A DNA stretch of 64,000 nt, from positions 123,291,462 to 123,355,461 of the forward strand of contig CM051455.1 in the NCBI GenBank assembly GCA_028274465.1. Direction: 5' to 3'. A model generated the notes under the pieces. It ran no database searches. It saw nothing but the letters and a program-made list of their open reading frames with translations, and was not told where the DNA came from. This DNA comes from Plantago ovata (lineage: Eukaryota > Streptophyta > Magnoliopsida > Lamiales > Plantaginaceae). Made by a program: the position numbers and the translations under genes. Positions 32,865 to 44,031 of this stretch are shown piece after piece; position 1 is the stretch's first letter; the number at the start of each line of letters is the position of its first letter.

Positions 32865-32882
32865 AACTCCCCAAACCAAACC
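32865..32882 (-). other. PPT of the right Athila-like element
   Basis: Read on the minus strand, GGTTTGGTTTGGGGAGTT directly precedes the LTR start TGATGAACG. It is GT-rich rather than pure purine. Related GGTTTGGGGAGG tracts recur upstream at 33621-33842 and 34380-34395. Confidence 0.75.
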
Positions 32883-33467
32883 TTTGCTTGTCCTCAAGCA
32901 ACAAACTATCCTAAATGCAACACAAAAGGAGTCTCATGCCAAGTAAAGTGAACTAATCTATTGAATCTACCAAATGCTTATGAACAAAACCAAATGAGCA
33001 TGACATGCAAGTAGGTTGAAGAATGCCTCGATTGCGAATATACACATTCTCATGTGCACTTGGTTAAACAAAGGAGTCTCTCGTAACATCTTCTACTTGG
33101 ACCTGCTCAGTGACGACACAATGATACATGTTATCATACTACAATTGCCCCGTGCCTATGAAACCGAGGGCTTACTACTGTTCACCAAGCGAGACTTTTC
33201 CTCAAGAGAGGGCGAACCAATACTGGCTCTCATCAAACGAAGGAGGGTTCCCTTAGAAAGATAACACTCCCCTATTCTACCCAGACTCTCAAGAATGAGC
33301 CTCTTTCAACCACTTCTTGAATAGCAAGACGAGGGTGGTCAAGAACAGGCCTTGGACAAAGGCGACACGAAACGAAAGATAGAATTTACAACTCGATAAC
33401 TTCACAATAACAAATATTTACATGACACTTGACACTACGAGACTGCTTTTGGCTTGCAGCGACCCTT

Positions 33468-33590
33468 CTTTTGCTTTTGGGTCTTATTCTTTATTTTCTT
33501 TCTTCTTTTTTTTATTTCCTTTTCTCTTTTTCTTTTCTCTTTTTTTTTCTCTTCTTTTCTTTTTCTCTTTCTTCTTTTTTTTTTTTATAT
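33468..33590 (-). repeat. Long polypurine run (pyrimidine on plus strand)
   Basis: About 120 bp are almost only C and T on the plus strand, ending in TATATATA. A comparable run is at 45777-45895 in the other Athila-like element. Confidence 0.8.
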
Positions 33591-33620
33591 ATAGGGCAAG
33601 CAACAGTACTAAGTGTCAAA

Positions 33621-33842
33621 AACACCTCCCCAAACCTATTCGAAAGAATAGGTTTGAGCACAAAGACGAAAAAGAAAAAGGAAAGACTCTTTTACAAAGA
33701 CACCTCCCCAAACCTATTCGAAAGAATAGGTTGGGACACAAAACAAAAGAAAAAGAAAAAGAAAACTTTACAATGACTCAAAGACGAAAGACAAGTATAA
33801 CGAAGCAACCCCCTCCCCAAACCTATTCGATAGAATAGGTTT
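33621..33842 (-). repeat. Three AACCTATTC/GAATAGGTT hairpins beside PPT-like tracts
   Basis: Plus-strand arms CAAACCTATTC and GAATAGGTTTG enclose GAAA at 33631-33656, arms AACCTATTC and GAATAGGTT enclose GAAA at 33711-33732, and ten-base arms enclose GATA at 33819-33842. Each is preceded on the plus strand by CTCCCC, which on the RNA strand gives GGTTTGGGGAG after the hairpin. Confidence 0.85.
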
Positions 33843-34249
33843 AATACAAGGAATCGCACACCTCACACTACCTCCTTCCTAGGCATTTGGTAATCTCTAA
33901 TCGAGGTGAAGAACTTGTCGCCTCTTACGTACATAATTACACGGGTTACAACCATAGACTCTAACATGCATCATTTTATAAGGTCATCGTGAACCGCAGT
34001 AGAAGAAACACCACTCAAGGTGATGTCGAGACTACTAAACTTAACTAGTGCACATGCGAATGTGACAAACCAAGTGAGACAAGCCTCAAACTACTTGCAA
34101 AGTGATGCAACATATGATCAATGGTCATAAACACTTAGTCTACTCAATAAAAAGGTTCAAAAGACTTGGCAATAAACTCCACACACAACAACGTGCAACA
34201 ACTAATCTATGGATGATATGCATGCAAAAATTTGAAAAAAAACACGACA

Positions 34250-34369
34250 AATCACATGAACTTGAGTAAAATCAGGCATGTACGAACCACACAAGCATAT
34301 AGTACTGAAAATCACATGAACTTGAGTAAAATCAGGCATGTACGAACCACACAAGCATATAGTACTGAA
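34250..34369. repeat. Perfect 60-bp tandem duplication
   Basis: 34250-34309 is repeated without any difference at 34310-34369. Identity suggests a recent slip, or an assembly duplication. Confidence 0.9.
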
Positions 34370-34591
34370 AATCCAATACCCCCTCCCCAAACCTAAACTT
34401 TTGCTCGTCCTCGAGCAAAGAAAAGTTGAATGAAAAGGAAAAATTGGATTGAAAGTACACTTCCCTGAGATAAAGGTTCGTGTCCAATCTCCTATATATG
34501 AGTAGTACCTGAAAGGACTTAAGAAACATGTGAAAACGGGTGCGCAAAGGTGAGAAGACTGGAAAAAACGAGGAAAATCTGGGTACAGGGT

Positions 34592-34739
34592 CCAGGCGGA
34601 CCGCTTGGCTCGCCAAGCGGTTCGCTTGGCAAGCGGAGCGCTTGGGAGGCTCCAGGCGCTCCACTTGAATTTCTAGGAAGTTGCAAAACTTTCTGGAATT
34701 TCAAGCGGACCGCTTGGCCCTTCCAAGCGCTTCGCTTGG
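34592..34739. repeat. Second CAAGCG palindrome cluster
   Basis: Units with centres GAC (34592-34608), GTT (34612-34630), GAG (34630-34644), GAC (34702-34716) and CTT (34723-34739) lie upstream of the 3' region of the same element. Confidence 0.8.
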
Positions 34740-34997
34740 CTCTGTTTCCAGATTTTCGATGTTTTTTCCTATCTTAATCACCTAAGGCACCAAGACAAAA
34801 CTACACTAAACTAATCACGACAAAAGGCACACAGGCCACAACTACAAAAGCAAATAAAAAAGTACAAGAGTCATAAGTCATAACATCATACAACCAAATC
34901 GAAATGACAAGAGTTTCAACCAACAATAGTAAACAAGCCAAAATAACGATAATATACAAATACTACCGATAAATATGGCCTCTGTCGGCTGGTGTCT

Positions 34998-35807
34998 CTA
35001 GGAGAAGGGGTCGTCGGGGGTGTTGGGAAAGGTACTCCCACTACCACCGGTCTGATCATAGAAAGGGTACCCCGGAATTCGGCGAGCTAGGGCATCATGG
35101 CGGTTCATCATCTCCTCCTGGTGGGCTCTCCAACGCCTAGTGTCCTCTGCTCGAGCGGCTTCCCAATGCTGATCTACACGCCCTTGGTAATCATCCCAAC
35201 ACTGCTCCTCCATCACACGGAAGTCCTCCCACCTCTTGACTTCGCGCTCCTCAAATCCCCGGAATTGCTCGGTAAGCTGGGTCGACTGAGCCTCCAACAT
35301 GGTGGTTTGGAAGCTACCAAACTGATCGACCAAGATCTGGTTGAACCTCGAGAAGTCGAAGCTTCCTTGTCCGGCCGTAGGCGGAGGTGGAGGAGGTGTC
35401 ACATGGCGCGTAACCCTTGGTTGCATGGGTTCTCCTTGCTGAGTGCACCAAGTCCCGTACATCTCATTGTACGTATCAATGTTGATGGATTTCTTTGGCT
35501 TCTTGTCCAGTACGAGGTCGGGAACTCTGGCCTCCTTGCACATGCCCGTGATCAAGTTACCAAAGGCAAGCTTCCGGTTTGGATTACGGCGGCGCTTGAA
35601 TTCCTCGAAGATGACGATGCCAGGAGTGAGAGGCAAATCATGCAAGAGAGCATAGACTAGGACTCCGTAATAGGACTGAACCTCGGAATCATGTGTGCTA
35701 GGAATCAGATTGGCTTGAGCGAACTTCAACATCATCCTTGGCTCAAAGGTGAGATCGTTGTGGTGCAAAATCCGGGGTGGTTCATCAGGCAATTCAAAAT
35801 CTTCCAC
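34998..35807 (-). CDS. Envelope-like / plant transposon-domain ORF
   Basis: An intact 269-codon frame starts MEDFELPDEPPRILHHNDLTFEPRMMLKFAQANLIPSTHDSEVQSYYGVLVYALLHDLPLTPGIVIFEEF. The pattern PTTHD-like plus a final hydrophobic helix matches the domain found after pol in Athila-type elements. A Pro run (PPPPPP) and an Arg/Glu/Gln-rich helical region with many Trp follow, suggesting a coiled coil. No signal peptide or clear membrane segment is seen. It may be only the C-terminal part of a longer ancestral protein, because no other frame continues upstream. Its function is unknown. Confidence 0.65.
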   Translation of the reverse strand: MEDFELPDEPPRILHHNDLTFEPRMMLKFAQANLIPSTHDSEVQSYYGVLVYALLHDLPLTPGIVIFEEFKRRRNPNRKLAFGNLITGMCKEARVPDLVLDKKPKKSINIDTYNEMYGTWCTQQGEPMQPRVTRHVTPPPPPPTAGQGSFDFSRFNQILVDQFGSFQTTMLEAQSTQLTEQFRGFEEREVKRWEDFRVMEEQCWDDYQGRVDQHWEAARAEDTRRWRAHQEEMMNRHDALARRIPGYPFYDQTGGSGSTFPNTPDDPFS

Positions 35808-36923
35808 GGTAATGCCATTGTACCTAGAATAATCTTATTAGATAACTTCAAGAGACAATGAGACTTAGACTCGACTCCTAGACTCCAATACTCACTCAAG
35901 TAATCTCATGGTGAGTTTGAAGGCTTGCTAAAGTTCATATGAACAAATCGAGAAGCTTTAACACTTCGTTACGATAAATCCATACGAATCTAAACCAAGC
36001 AAACAAACTCTCCAATTAAATTACCCAACCAATCCAACACATTCTCATGCAATCACAACATCACCATAATCATAACATAACTCAGATTCAAGGCTAACAA
36101 TCATCAAACAATTACATAGCAAAAATTCGAGCACTAGAGTTCATCATAAATCAAGAGGAGCAAAATTCGAATTTAGACATCACATCTAGTAAGAAACATG
36201 CTCAACAATCATCATCAAACTCTAATTCACCAATTCATAACACAATTGAAGCTAATTAAGATAAAATCCCAAATTCAAGAAAGTTAGGGTTCATGAGAGG
36301 TACCTTTGATTCCTTGTTATGAATGCTTCAAACGTGAAATTTGATCGGTTTAGATGATAGAGGGGGTGATGGGCTTTGTAAAATGCACAAGATTGCAAGA
36401 ATTGGTGGAGAATTGAGAGAGATTGAGATTTTTGGGGTGCTAAATCGGCAATGGAGGAAGAAAAACGAAGTGGGGAGCCTTGATACTCAAGTGCCCCGCT
36501 TAGCTTTCATAAGGAAAGCCAAGCGAAGCGCTTGGCAAGCGGTCCGCTTGGGACCTGCCAAGCGCTCCGCTTGGGCTTTCCGAGCGGTTTGCTTGGGACC
36601 TGAAGCTCCCAAATCTATTTTTTTTCGACTTTTGCTAAATTTTCACCCCAAAAACCTTGTCTAAACAACAAAACAAAATTTAAACGTGCTTCTAATCTAT
36701 ATGCAAGTACCTACAACCTCGGGTTGCCTCCCGAGAAGCGCCTTCGTTTAAAAGTCGTTGGCTCGACTCGTCTTAGCTCATGCGGGATCAATTTCGCATC
36801 GAGTACTAGACTTCCCCGTCCAAGTGCTCTTCAAAGCATCAAGTCCCTGCACATCTTGACGAACATAAAGAGGACCAAAGAATCCTACAAGTTCGTTAGT
36901 ATCAACATAAGCACATGAATTAA
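35808..36923 (-). other. Non-coding spacer between protease and envelope-like ORF
   Basis: There is no RT or integrase here, although an autonomous Athila element would have about 3 kb of pol. A hairpin CTCGGG/CCCGAG with loop TTGCCT lies at 36718-36735. Its RNA-strand form matches the GGGAGGCAACCC motif known at the end of pol in Athila-like elements. A third palindrome cluster is at 36518-36596. Confidence 0.65.
36518..36596. repeat. Third CAAGCG palindrome cluster
   Basis: Four units have centres AAG (36518-36536), GTC (about 36536-36550), CTC (36558-36574) and GTT (36580-36596, arms CCGAGCG and TGCTTGG). Confidence 0.8.
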
Positions 36924-39081
36924 TTATGCCCGCAATGTATGTTGCTTGCCATTTACCTCGAAGCTACATGTACGACGGTACATGTCTATCACCATATGTA
37001 CCTTGTTGATGAAGGCTCTACCCAAAAGAACCACATCCTTGAGATTTGCGGAGGATGTAGGCATGACGATGAAGTTCGTCTTGACCTCTACACCGCCGAC
37101 GCTTACCACTAGATTCTCGATCACACCCAATGGCTTCTTCATAGACCCGTCCGCCAATTGCACCATGCACTTCATTGGTCTTAAGCCAGACAAACCCGAC
37201 TCTTCGTACACGTTCAAAGGTATGACATTCACACCCGCTCCCGTGTCTAGAGTTGCCACTATTCCATCCTTCTTACCCAAGCCGATTTCCACATCAAAGC
37301 TCTCTTGGATAGGCACTTCCACCATATCCACCAACTCATCCTCAGACGATGAGTTTTCATTCACTTCTTCCACTATCGCATCAGATTGTGCGACCACTTT
37401 TTCTTCCACAACTACCTTAGGAGTCTCAAGCTCCTCAATGACTTTGCAAGTTTCAGTTATCTTGCAACTTGGCACCTGAACTAGTGCATTGTCTCTCACA
37501 ACCGTGATCTCCACGGGCAAATCAGTCACCACGGTTATGGCCATAGCCTTCTCCGTGTTTCCGGGAAACTTTCCTTGCTCTCTACTAGCCCCCCGATCTA
37601 TCAGCTCTTTCAACTTCTTATGGAGGTTGCTACTACTAGCCTCAAGCTTCTCAAACCGCTGATTATTAGTAGCTTCATTACGATAGTAATGCTCCATAAA
37701 CTTATTTGTTTTCAACACAAGATCGTTGAGAGAAGAGACAAGAGGTGAAGGAAGCACCCCTCCACCTTGTGGTCCCGAACTAGCAACCTGAGGCGGAGGT
37801 GTAGGATTAGAAGGCGGTGCTCCTTCATACCAATTGTTCCCATAGTTGAGACGACTTCTATCTTGATTAGGCCCATAGGCATTTTGATCCGGGTTGTGAA
37901 GATAACCACGGTTGCCTTGATTCTGGTACCCACCTCGGGGCCCACGGTTTTGTGGCCTCACATTGCCATATCCTTGCCCGTAGTTCACATCTCCAACTAC
38001 TTGCTCTCCCTCAGCAGCATACACTTCTTGACGGACATCGTTCGTGATATATTGCTCTCTAGCAAATTCAGACCGGCATAAATAGGCCGGGTGCCCATAG
38101 TTCTTGCACACACCACAAACTTCCGTAGAAGGAGAAGGAACGCTTTCGCTCAAAGCTTGCTTCACTTCATGGGCGAACCCATCGAAGGCATTTTGTTCTA
38201 CCACTGCCTTGGCCTCACCTCTTTGCTCCTTTTGGAGCACACGAGCCCTCACATTCCGGTTTTGGGAATTCCGGTACATCATGTCCAGCTTCACTTGGGC
38301 TTGAGAAGGAAGCAACTCCCCCATACTACCTCCACAAATACTATCCACTTGAGATTGAATCTCAGGATGTAAACCATTGTAAAAGAATTGGAGAAGCTGA
38401 CCTTTATCATACCCGTTATGTGGGCATCGATGATGCAACCCCATGAATCGATCATAGGCCTCGTGGAAAGGCTCATCATACCTCTGCTCGAAGGAGCTAA
38501 TTTGGCTCTTCATAGCCATTGTCTTGGAAGCAGGGTAGTAACGCTCCATGAACTTATCAAAGCAAAGATCCCATGTTGTCAAAGACCCGGCCTCCAAAGT
38601 ATTAAGCCAAGCCTTTGCACGATCACCTAGCCCCATAGAAAAGACCTTCATGCGGAGATCATCATCCGTAACACCAGCTCCTGGTCGCCCAAGATGGAGA
38701 ACAAAATTTTGGAGCTCATTCAAGTACCCAATCACGTCCTCATTAGCATCCCTAGAATTTGGGAAGTTGTTGGAACATGTGATTCTTGATCTCCAAGTTC
38801 CTGGTGGCATCATTGAGGACAATTGCTGGTCCTCTAGCCCCAACCGTAGGCTTAGTAAGTGTACGTATGGGCCGCTCCGCCATTTCACCTTCCAAGTAAA
38901 CAGATTCAAGAATTGGCTCCAAAAGATAAGAAGAAGACTCTTCCCGAATACAAGAAGTGGAAGCTCTAGATGCTACTCCTTCAAACTCGAGATTCAAATT
39001 CCTCCGTCTCCTTTGAAACAAACGATCGATCTCGTCTACAAAAGGTTCAACAATAGGTCCACCCGTTCGGGTTCTAAGCAT
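36924..39081 (-). pseudogene. Gag-protease of the right Athila-like element
   Basis: This is the gag of a Ty3/gypsy Athila-like element fused in frame to an aspartic protease. The start is placed at the ATG at 39079-39081 (MLRTRTGGPIVEPFVDEIDRLFQRRRR). One frameshift near 38757 separates MAERPIRTLTKP from the main gag domain, and the rest is open to TAA at 36924. The zinc knuckle CGVCKNYGHPAYLC is complete and is followed by a Gly/Asn-rich linker. The protease shows IVATLDTGAGVNVIP with the catalytic DTG. The frame stops right after the protease. Lacking RT and integrase, the element would depend on proteins from a relative. Confidence 0.88.
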
Positions 39082-39203
39082 GCACTCACCTGAAATACAA
39101 GATAGTGAGTATCTCAAGCAAAAAGAAACAAAAACAGAAATGAGACAAAGAAGAGATGTTGGCTGAAAAAACCAAAACAAAAATACCAACCAAAGGAGTT
39201 AAA

Positions 39204-39221
39204 TCCCCGGCAACGGCGCCA
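39204..39221 (-). other. PBS of the right Athila-like element (tRNA-Asp type)
   Basis: This has the same 18 bases as 31424-31441, three bases from the LTR. Confidence 0.88.
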
Positions 39222-39224
39222 AAT

Positions 39225-40627
39225 TGATGATGTCGTTTTTCACCAATTAAATTTGGTTAAAAGCCTAAGAACACTTATCACTACACAAACTAGAGTGCAA
39301 TGGCAAGTTGTCCCCGAGTGTCGTTCTCTCGGGACCTAACGTGGCTTTGCTTGAGGTTTTTGCTAGTAATTTCAGTCAACAAGTTCAAATGTTTATAGAA
39401 TCGTTCTCTTAGAACAAAGCACCGAGAAATCAGATTGTTGTAATCAAGTTTGGAAAATGGTTGGTGGTAGAAATCAAATACACATGCATGGGTTACGAAT
39501 ATGCTCACAAGTTCAGTGCGTAAAACCTTCGATCAAGTCTGCTAAGCAACTCGTCTAGGTAACTTTCAAGACACACATCATAAATGACCACTATCAATAC
39601 TTTAGAGGTGCTTGTCACTAACACCATTTATCTAACATGTTGCAAATCCCTAACATACAATCCTATAGCTTTCATTGACCAAGAGTTTGTCACTATACTC
39701 AATTCGAATATATTTTATAGGCAACTAAGAATCATATGAAGGAATTTCCAGCAAGATTGAATCACAATCTCATGTAAGCATAAACATAACCCATAGCATG
39801 CATATTCTACATTCTACCACCAACACAAAAGATTTAGCTACTCATATTCATCAACATAGACATCAATTCATATGAATAATAATCAGAATACATCATATCA
39901 AACTACAAGACAAGAGAGTGATACAAGTTACCACCAAAGCTGTCACTAGTCGGTGGAAAGCAAAGAAAACCTCTCCGTAGATGATTACAAAGGATGAATT
40001 CCAATAAAAATCTTGAATCCCAAGCTAAAATACAATGTAATCTGAGTTTTCTCTGAGTTTTGGGGCTTAGGAGCTCTCCAAAACGAAGCTACAGTTCAAA
40101 AGATATTCAAAAAAAGACCAAAGATCAGATCTAAGAAGGAAAATCCGAAAACGTAACCGCTGCCAAGCGGACCGCTTGGAGAGGCCAAGCGGAGCGCTTG
40201 GCAAGCGAAGCGCTTTGGCACTCCAAGCGCTTCGCTTGGCTTCTGTGCCAAAGCTCTTGGAAAATGAAGCGGAGTGCTTCACTATTCCAGGCGCTTAGCT
40301 TGGCTCCTGGGCAGATTTTTGTCTTCAAACTCAATCTTTTTGCCCTCGCACGGCCCTCGGGTGCCTTGGACTCATCCTTCTCGATGCTTATTGATGCTCA
40401 AACACTTACGAACAAGCCACGGAGATTGGGGAACTTCAACGGGGCCATCTTTTCAATCAAAAAGGCTCGTTTTTATCTCCAAAAACGCCTTTTCGTACCT
40501 AACTGCCTGAAAATGCAGAAAACACAAAACGTGACACTATTCTACAAAACTAACCAAAAAACAAGGCTAGAAGATAGCAAAAGAAGGTAGAAAAGACAAG
40601 ATGAACGCGTCAAAAATACGTTCATCA
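39225..40627 (-). repeat. 5' LTR of the right Athila-like element
   Basis: It is 1403 bp and near-identical to 31445-32864, with TGATGAACG...CATCATCA ends in element orientation. It inserts into the envelope-like ORF of Copia-2 at 40628. Confidence 0.92.
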
Positions 40628-41492
40628 AGCTTCTCAAGAAAACCATACACATTCTGCTTCTTGAAAGAAGCCTCATCAATCACACGTTCCGGAATCACAG
40701 ATCGACTCACAAACAGAGGCCAGTCCTCCTCATTTTTCACAACATAGAACTCAACCTTATATGCAGGCGGCCCAAAATCAGACAAATAGCCAGACTCTGC
40801 GTCAAGAGGGTTTACATCAACCTCCTCATCAACCCCATCAGCAACCTCATCAATCAAATCATCTAGACTATCCTGTCTAGCAGCCTCCTCATCATCCTGA
40901 GTGACTTTAGCAGGAGAGTCCCTACTATCATCACTAGAAATGGATCCATCCGAACTATCAGAATCCTCATCACCAACATCCTTATCACCTAAACCAGACG
41001 GCTCACCAGTTGGAGCCGAACTACCCAAATGCTTATTAATATTTTTAAGCATATTACGAAGCAATTCTCCAGAGTCACTATCACTATCAATAGAAGACTC
41101 ATGCACAACAATATTATCAACAAACTTAGAATCCGGAAATAGTTTAAGCTTATCATCACAAAGATTACTTCCGGACACACGATGGGAAGTAGCAACAGGC
41201 ACAAAGATATCATCAACATCAATAACAGAGGTAGCAGTTACCTTTGACGGAGACGAAATCGGAGAAACCCTAGCCGCGGATGGGCTGGAACCTGTTGGAG
41301 GCACATCATCCAAGCCAATGTCGATTCGTGGAGAAGAATCGGGAGCGTGGGAAGCCTGAACGCCCGCCATTGTTAGAGATTGAGCAACCCGTGGCTCAAT
41401 TGGAGTAGCGGCCGATGGGGACGCCGAATTGGGCTGCGCAACAGTGTCGGCAGTGGGGACAGGGACGGGCGACGTTGATGGAGAGGAATCCA
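40628..41492 (-). pseudogene. Envelope-like ORF of Copia-2, truncated
   Basis: The frame opens at an ATG at 41490-41492 (MDSSPSTSPVPVPTADTV) and runs 288 codons to the LTR at 40627. It is Ser/Pro/Asp-rich, with a long acidic stretch. It then enters a conserved-looking domain (GYLSDFGPPAYKVEFYVVKNEEDWPLFVSRSVIPERVID) that resembles the start of plant envelope-like domains in SIRE elements. The insertion removes the remainder. A CT-rich leader (GA-rich on the plus strand near 41580) precedes it, like that of the giant element. Confidence 0.7.
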
Positions 41493-42816
41493 TGGTAAAC
41501 GGGGACGAGAAAAGGGCAATTTGGCTATGGAGATCGCAAGGTTGAGGTACGGGTTGAGTGCAAGCGAACGGAATTGTGAGAGAGAGAGAGAGCGAGTTAT
41601 GGAGTTGTGGTGAAGGTGGAAGGGTTTTGTTTAAATAAAAAATTAAACTAACCGTTAAGGGACTGTTTGGTCTGTGGGAAAAGTAAGGGCACACTTGCAT
41701 ATCTGTCAAGATCCTCCAGAAAATTGGTTTGGTATGCTCCAAATTTTATATCTGTAAAAAGGTTAGAACCAAAGCACAAGATATATGGTATACCAAAATA
41801 TGAAAAATAATTTTATAGACGATGCAAGATTAAGATAGCAAAATAAACTTTAGGAATTAAACGAATGGAGGATCTGTCTATAGAGAAAATAACTTAATTA
41901 GTCACTTTAACGAAAGACAAAAACAAGATCCTTTATAAATGCATATGTTCACTCCCCCTTAATGCAGACCTACATGTACACCACCACCTATACACAACTC
42001 ATAGAGTTTACCTAGACTCAAAAAAAATAAAAACACACATTAACAAAAAAAATAAAATGAAAACACATAATTTCGCAAGACAGTCCAGAGGTGTTGGGTA
42101 AGGTGTTGTTCAAATTCCTAGGCAACACTCGATCAAGAAACTCAGTAATCATCAAAAGCCTCACCTGTATTTTTCCCTTTTCAATTTTTGAAGACGTTTG
42201 AAACAAGTTGTTCTCTGGTCTTTGTTTAAATCTCAGTGCAATGTCCATGGGCGATTTTGCAAAAATATATTTTTAAATGCTGTTCATTAATTTTTAATGC
42301 AACTTTTGCAATTTTTTCTTTCCAAACCTTCATAGACTTGAGACCCAAAGATTGCCAGAAAACCGGAGACAAGTTTTACCTTCCTTGTCTTTCGGGCCTT
42401 TGCGGCACTTGTTTAGCTACAATTAGAGAATTCAAGGCCCCTAATGTGCTCTTTCTCCTGTTAATCAGGCATAGATATGCTCATAGGAAATTCAAGGTTC
42501 CTAGATATGAAAGACCATATTTGTCAATCACAAAAGTTTGAGCTGCTCAAGCTCTAGGAGAGGGCTTCCAATAAGTGAGCAAAACAAGGGTCAACAGGGA
42601 CTAGTAATTTTTAAAGAGTTCCTCTTTCTCATGCATTCCAAGATATCTTACAAACAAACTTACTTGCAACATAGTACATAGACTGATGCGAAATACACAC
42701 ATAGCAAGTGAATGCTATCACAGACACACAAAATTGAAAATGTAGACACACGCACCACATGCAAACTACAGGTGTTGACTGTGGTGTTAAGTCAACCCCT
42801 GGGACAACCCTATTTT
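41493..42816 (-). other. Copia-2 spacer between pol and the envelope-like ORF
   Basis: A non-coding stretch of about 1.3 kb. At 41951-41963 the minus strand reads AAGGGGGAGTG, a PPT-like motif in the same position as in the giant element. At 41580-41640 the minus strand shows a TTTATTTAAAC box followed by a long CT repeat leader, a candidate internal promoter. No ORF is convincing. Confidence 0.5.
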
Positions 42817-44026
42817 TCAGACAGTGCAAAGACCAAGAGACCTCCTAAGACTAAGAAATCTCTCAGTATCCAAAGGCTTCGTGAACAAATCAGCAAGTTC
42901 GTTGGTTATTTCTATATGTTCAATGTCTAAAACATGAGCCTCAACAAGTTCTCTCAGAAAATGGTGTCTAATATCTATATGTTTAGACCTAGCATGATGT
43001 AAAGGGTTATGCGACAAATGAATAGCACTCAAATTATCACATAAAAGTAACACTGAATCACACTTAAGACCATAGTCGGATAACATAGACTTTAACCATA
43101 AAAGTTGAGTAGCCCCACTACCAGCCGCAACATATTCTGCTTCAACTGTTGACAAAGAAACACAGTTTTGTTTTTTCTAAACCAAGAAACTAAATGATTT
43201 CATAGATAAAAGCATCATCCACTAGTAGACTTCCTATCATCTAAATCACCAGCCCAATCAGAATCAGAAAAACCACAAAGATTTAAAGTAGTATCTCTAG
43301 TATACCATATACCAAGTTCAATGGTTCTAGAAACATACCTTAGGATTCTCATGACAACATTCAAGTGGGTGATTTTGGGATCGGACTGATACCTAGCACA
43401 CACACATACTGCATACATGATATCTGGGCGAGAGGCTGAAAGATATCGGAGGCTACTAATCATGGATCTGTAGAGGGTTGGGTCAACACTCTCCTCAACC
43501 CCGTCTCTGCTGATTTTCACTGTGGAACCCATTGGAGTTTTCAACGGCTTTGCACTTTCCAGACCAAATCTCTTCACAAGATTCTTTGAATATTTCGACT
43601 GGTTCAGGAATAAACCATGCTTATGTTGCTTAATCTGTAAGCCCAAGAAGTAATTGAGTTCACCAATCATCCTCATCTCGAAATTTGTAGACATGGCAGT
43701 GACAAATTTATCCAGAAGTTGTTTGCTGCTGGAGCCAAAGACAATGTCGTCAACATAGATTTGAGCAATGCACACATGATCCTCTGTTCGGAAAATGAAT
43801 AAAGTCCTGTCACCTGCACCTCGTTTAAAGCCAAACTCAAGAAGAAATTCGGTTAGCTTCTCATACCAAACTCGTGGAGCTTGTTTGAGTCCATATAAAG
43901 CTTTCTTAAGTTTATAAACATGGTTAGGATTAAAAGGATCTGTAAAGCCTTTAGGTTGTTCAAGATAGGCATCAACATCAATGTCTCCATACAAAAAAAG
44001 CACCTTTAACATCCATTTGATATAAG
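42817..44026 (-). pseudogene. Copia-2 RT C-terminal half and RNase H
   Basis: It continues the RT interrupted at 50821. Motifs include DAYLEQPKGF, YGLKQAPRVWYEKL, QIYVDDIVFGS, SASRPDIMYAVCVCARYQ and DSDWAGDLDDRKSTSG. RNase H follows with STVEAEYVAAG, LCDNLSAIHLSHNP and ADLFTKPLD, and ends LGLCTV. Frames change near 44000 (a T run in the minus-strand coding sequence) and again between 43214 and 43155. The target duplication GTAAT at its edge and the complementary RT halves prove that one gene was split. Confidence 0.92.
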
Positions 44027-44031
44027 GTAAT
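44027..44031. repeat. Target-site duplication GTAAT (left)
   Basis: It matches 50816-50820 and flanks the Athila-like element inserted in the Copia-2 RT. Confidence 0.9.

Larger units (their letters stand above)
32883..34997 (-). other. 3' non-coding region of the right Athila-like element
   Basis: About 2.1 kb lies between the envelope-like ORF and the PPT. It holds a palindrome cluster (34592-34739), a perfect 60-bp tandem duplication (34250-34369), three hairpins beside PPT-like tracts (33621-33842) and a long pyrimidine run on the plus strand (33468-33590), which is a purine run in the RNA. No coding potential is recognised. The same order of hairpins, purine run and PPT occurs in the element at 45187-46110. 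Confidence 0.75.

Noticed and set aside
33422-33838. Phe-rich plus-strand ORFs suggesting membrane proteins
   Set aside because: They are translations of a pyrimidine run and hairpin repeats in the non-coding 3' region of a minus-strand element.
42018-42541. Small ORFs between Copia-2 pol and its envelope-like gene
   Set aside because: They are short and AT-rich, with no motif, and lie in a spacer that carries a PPT-like tract.
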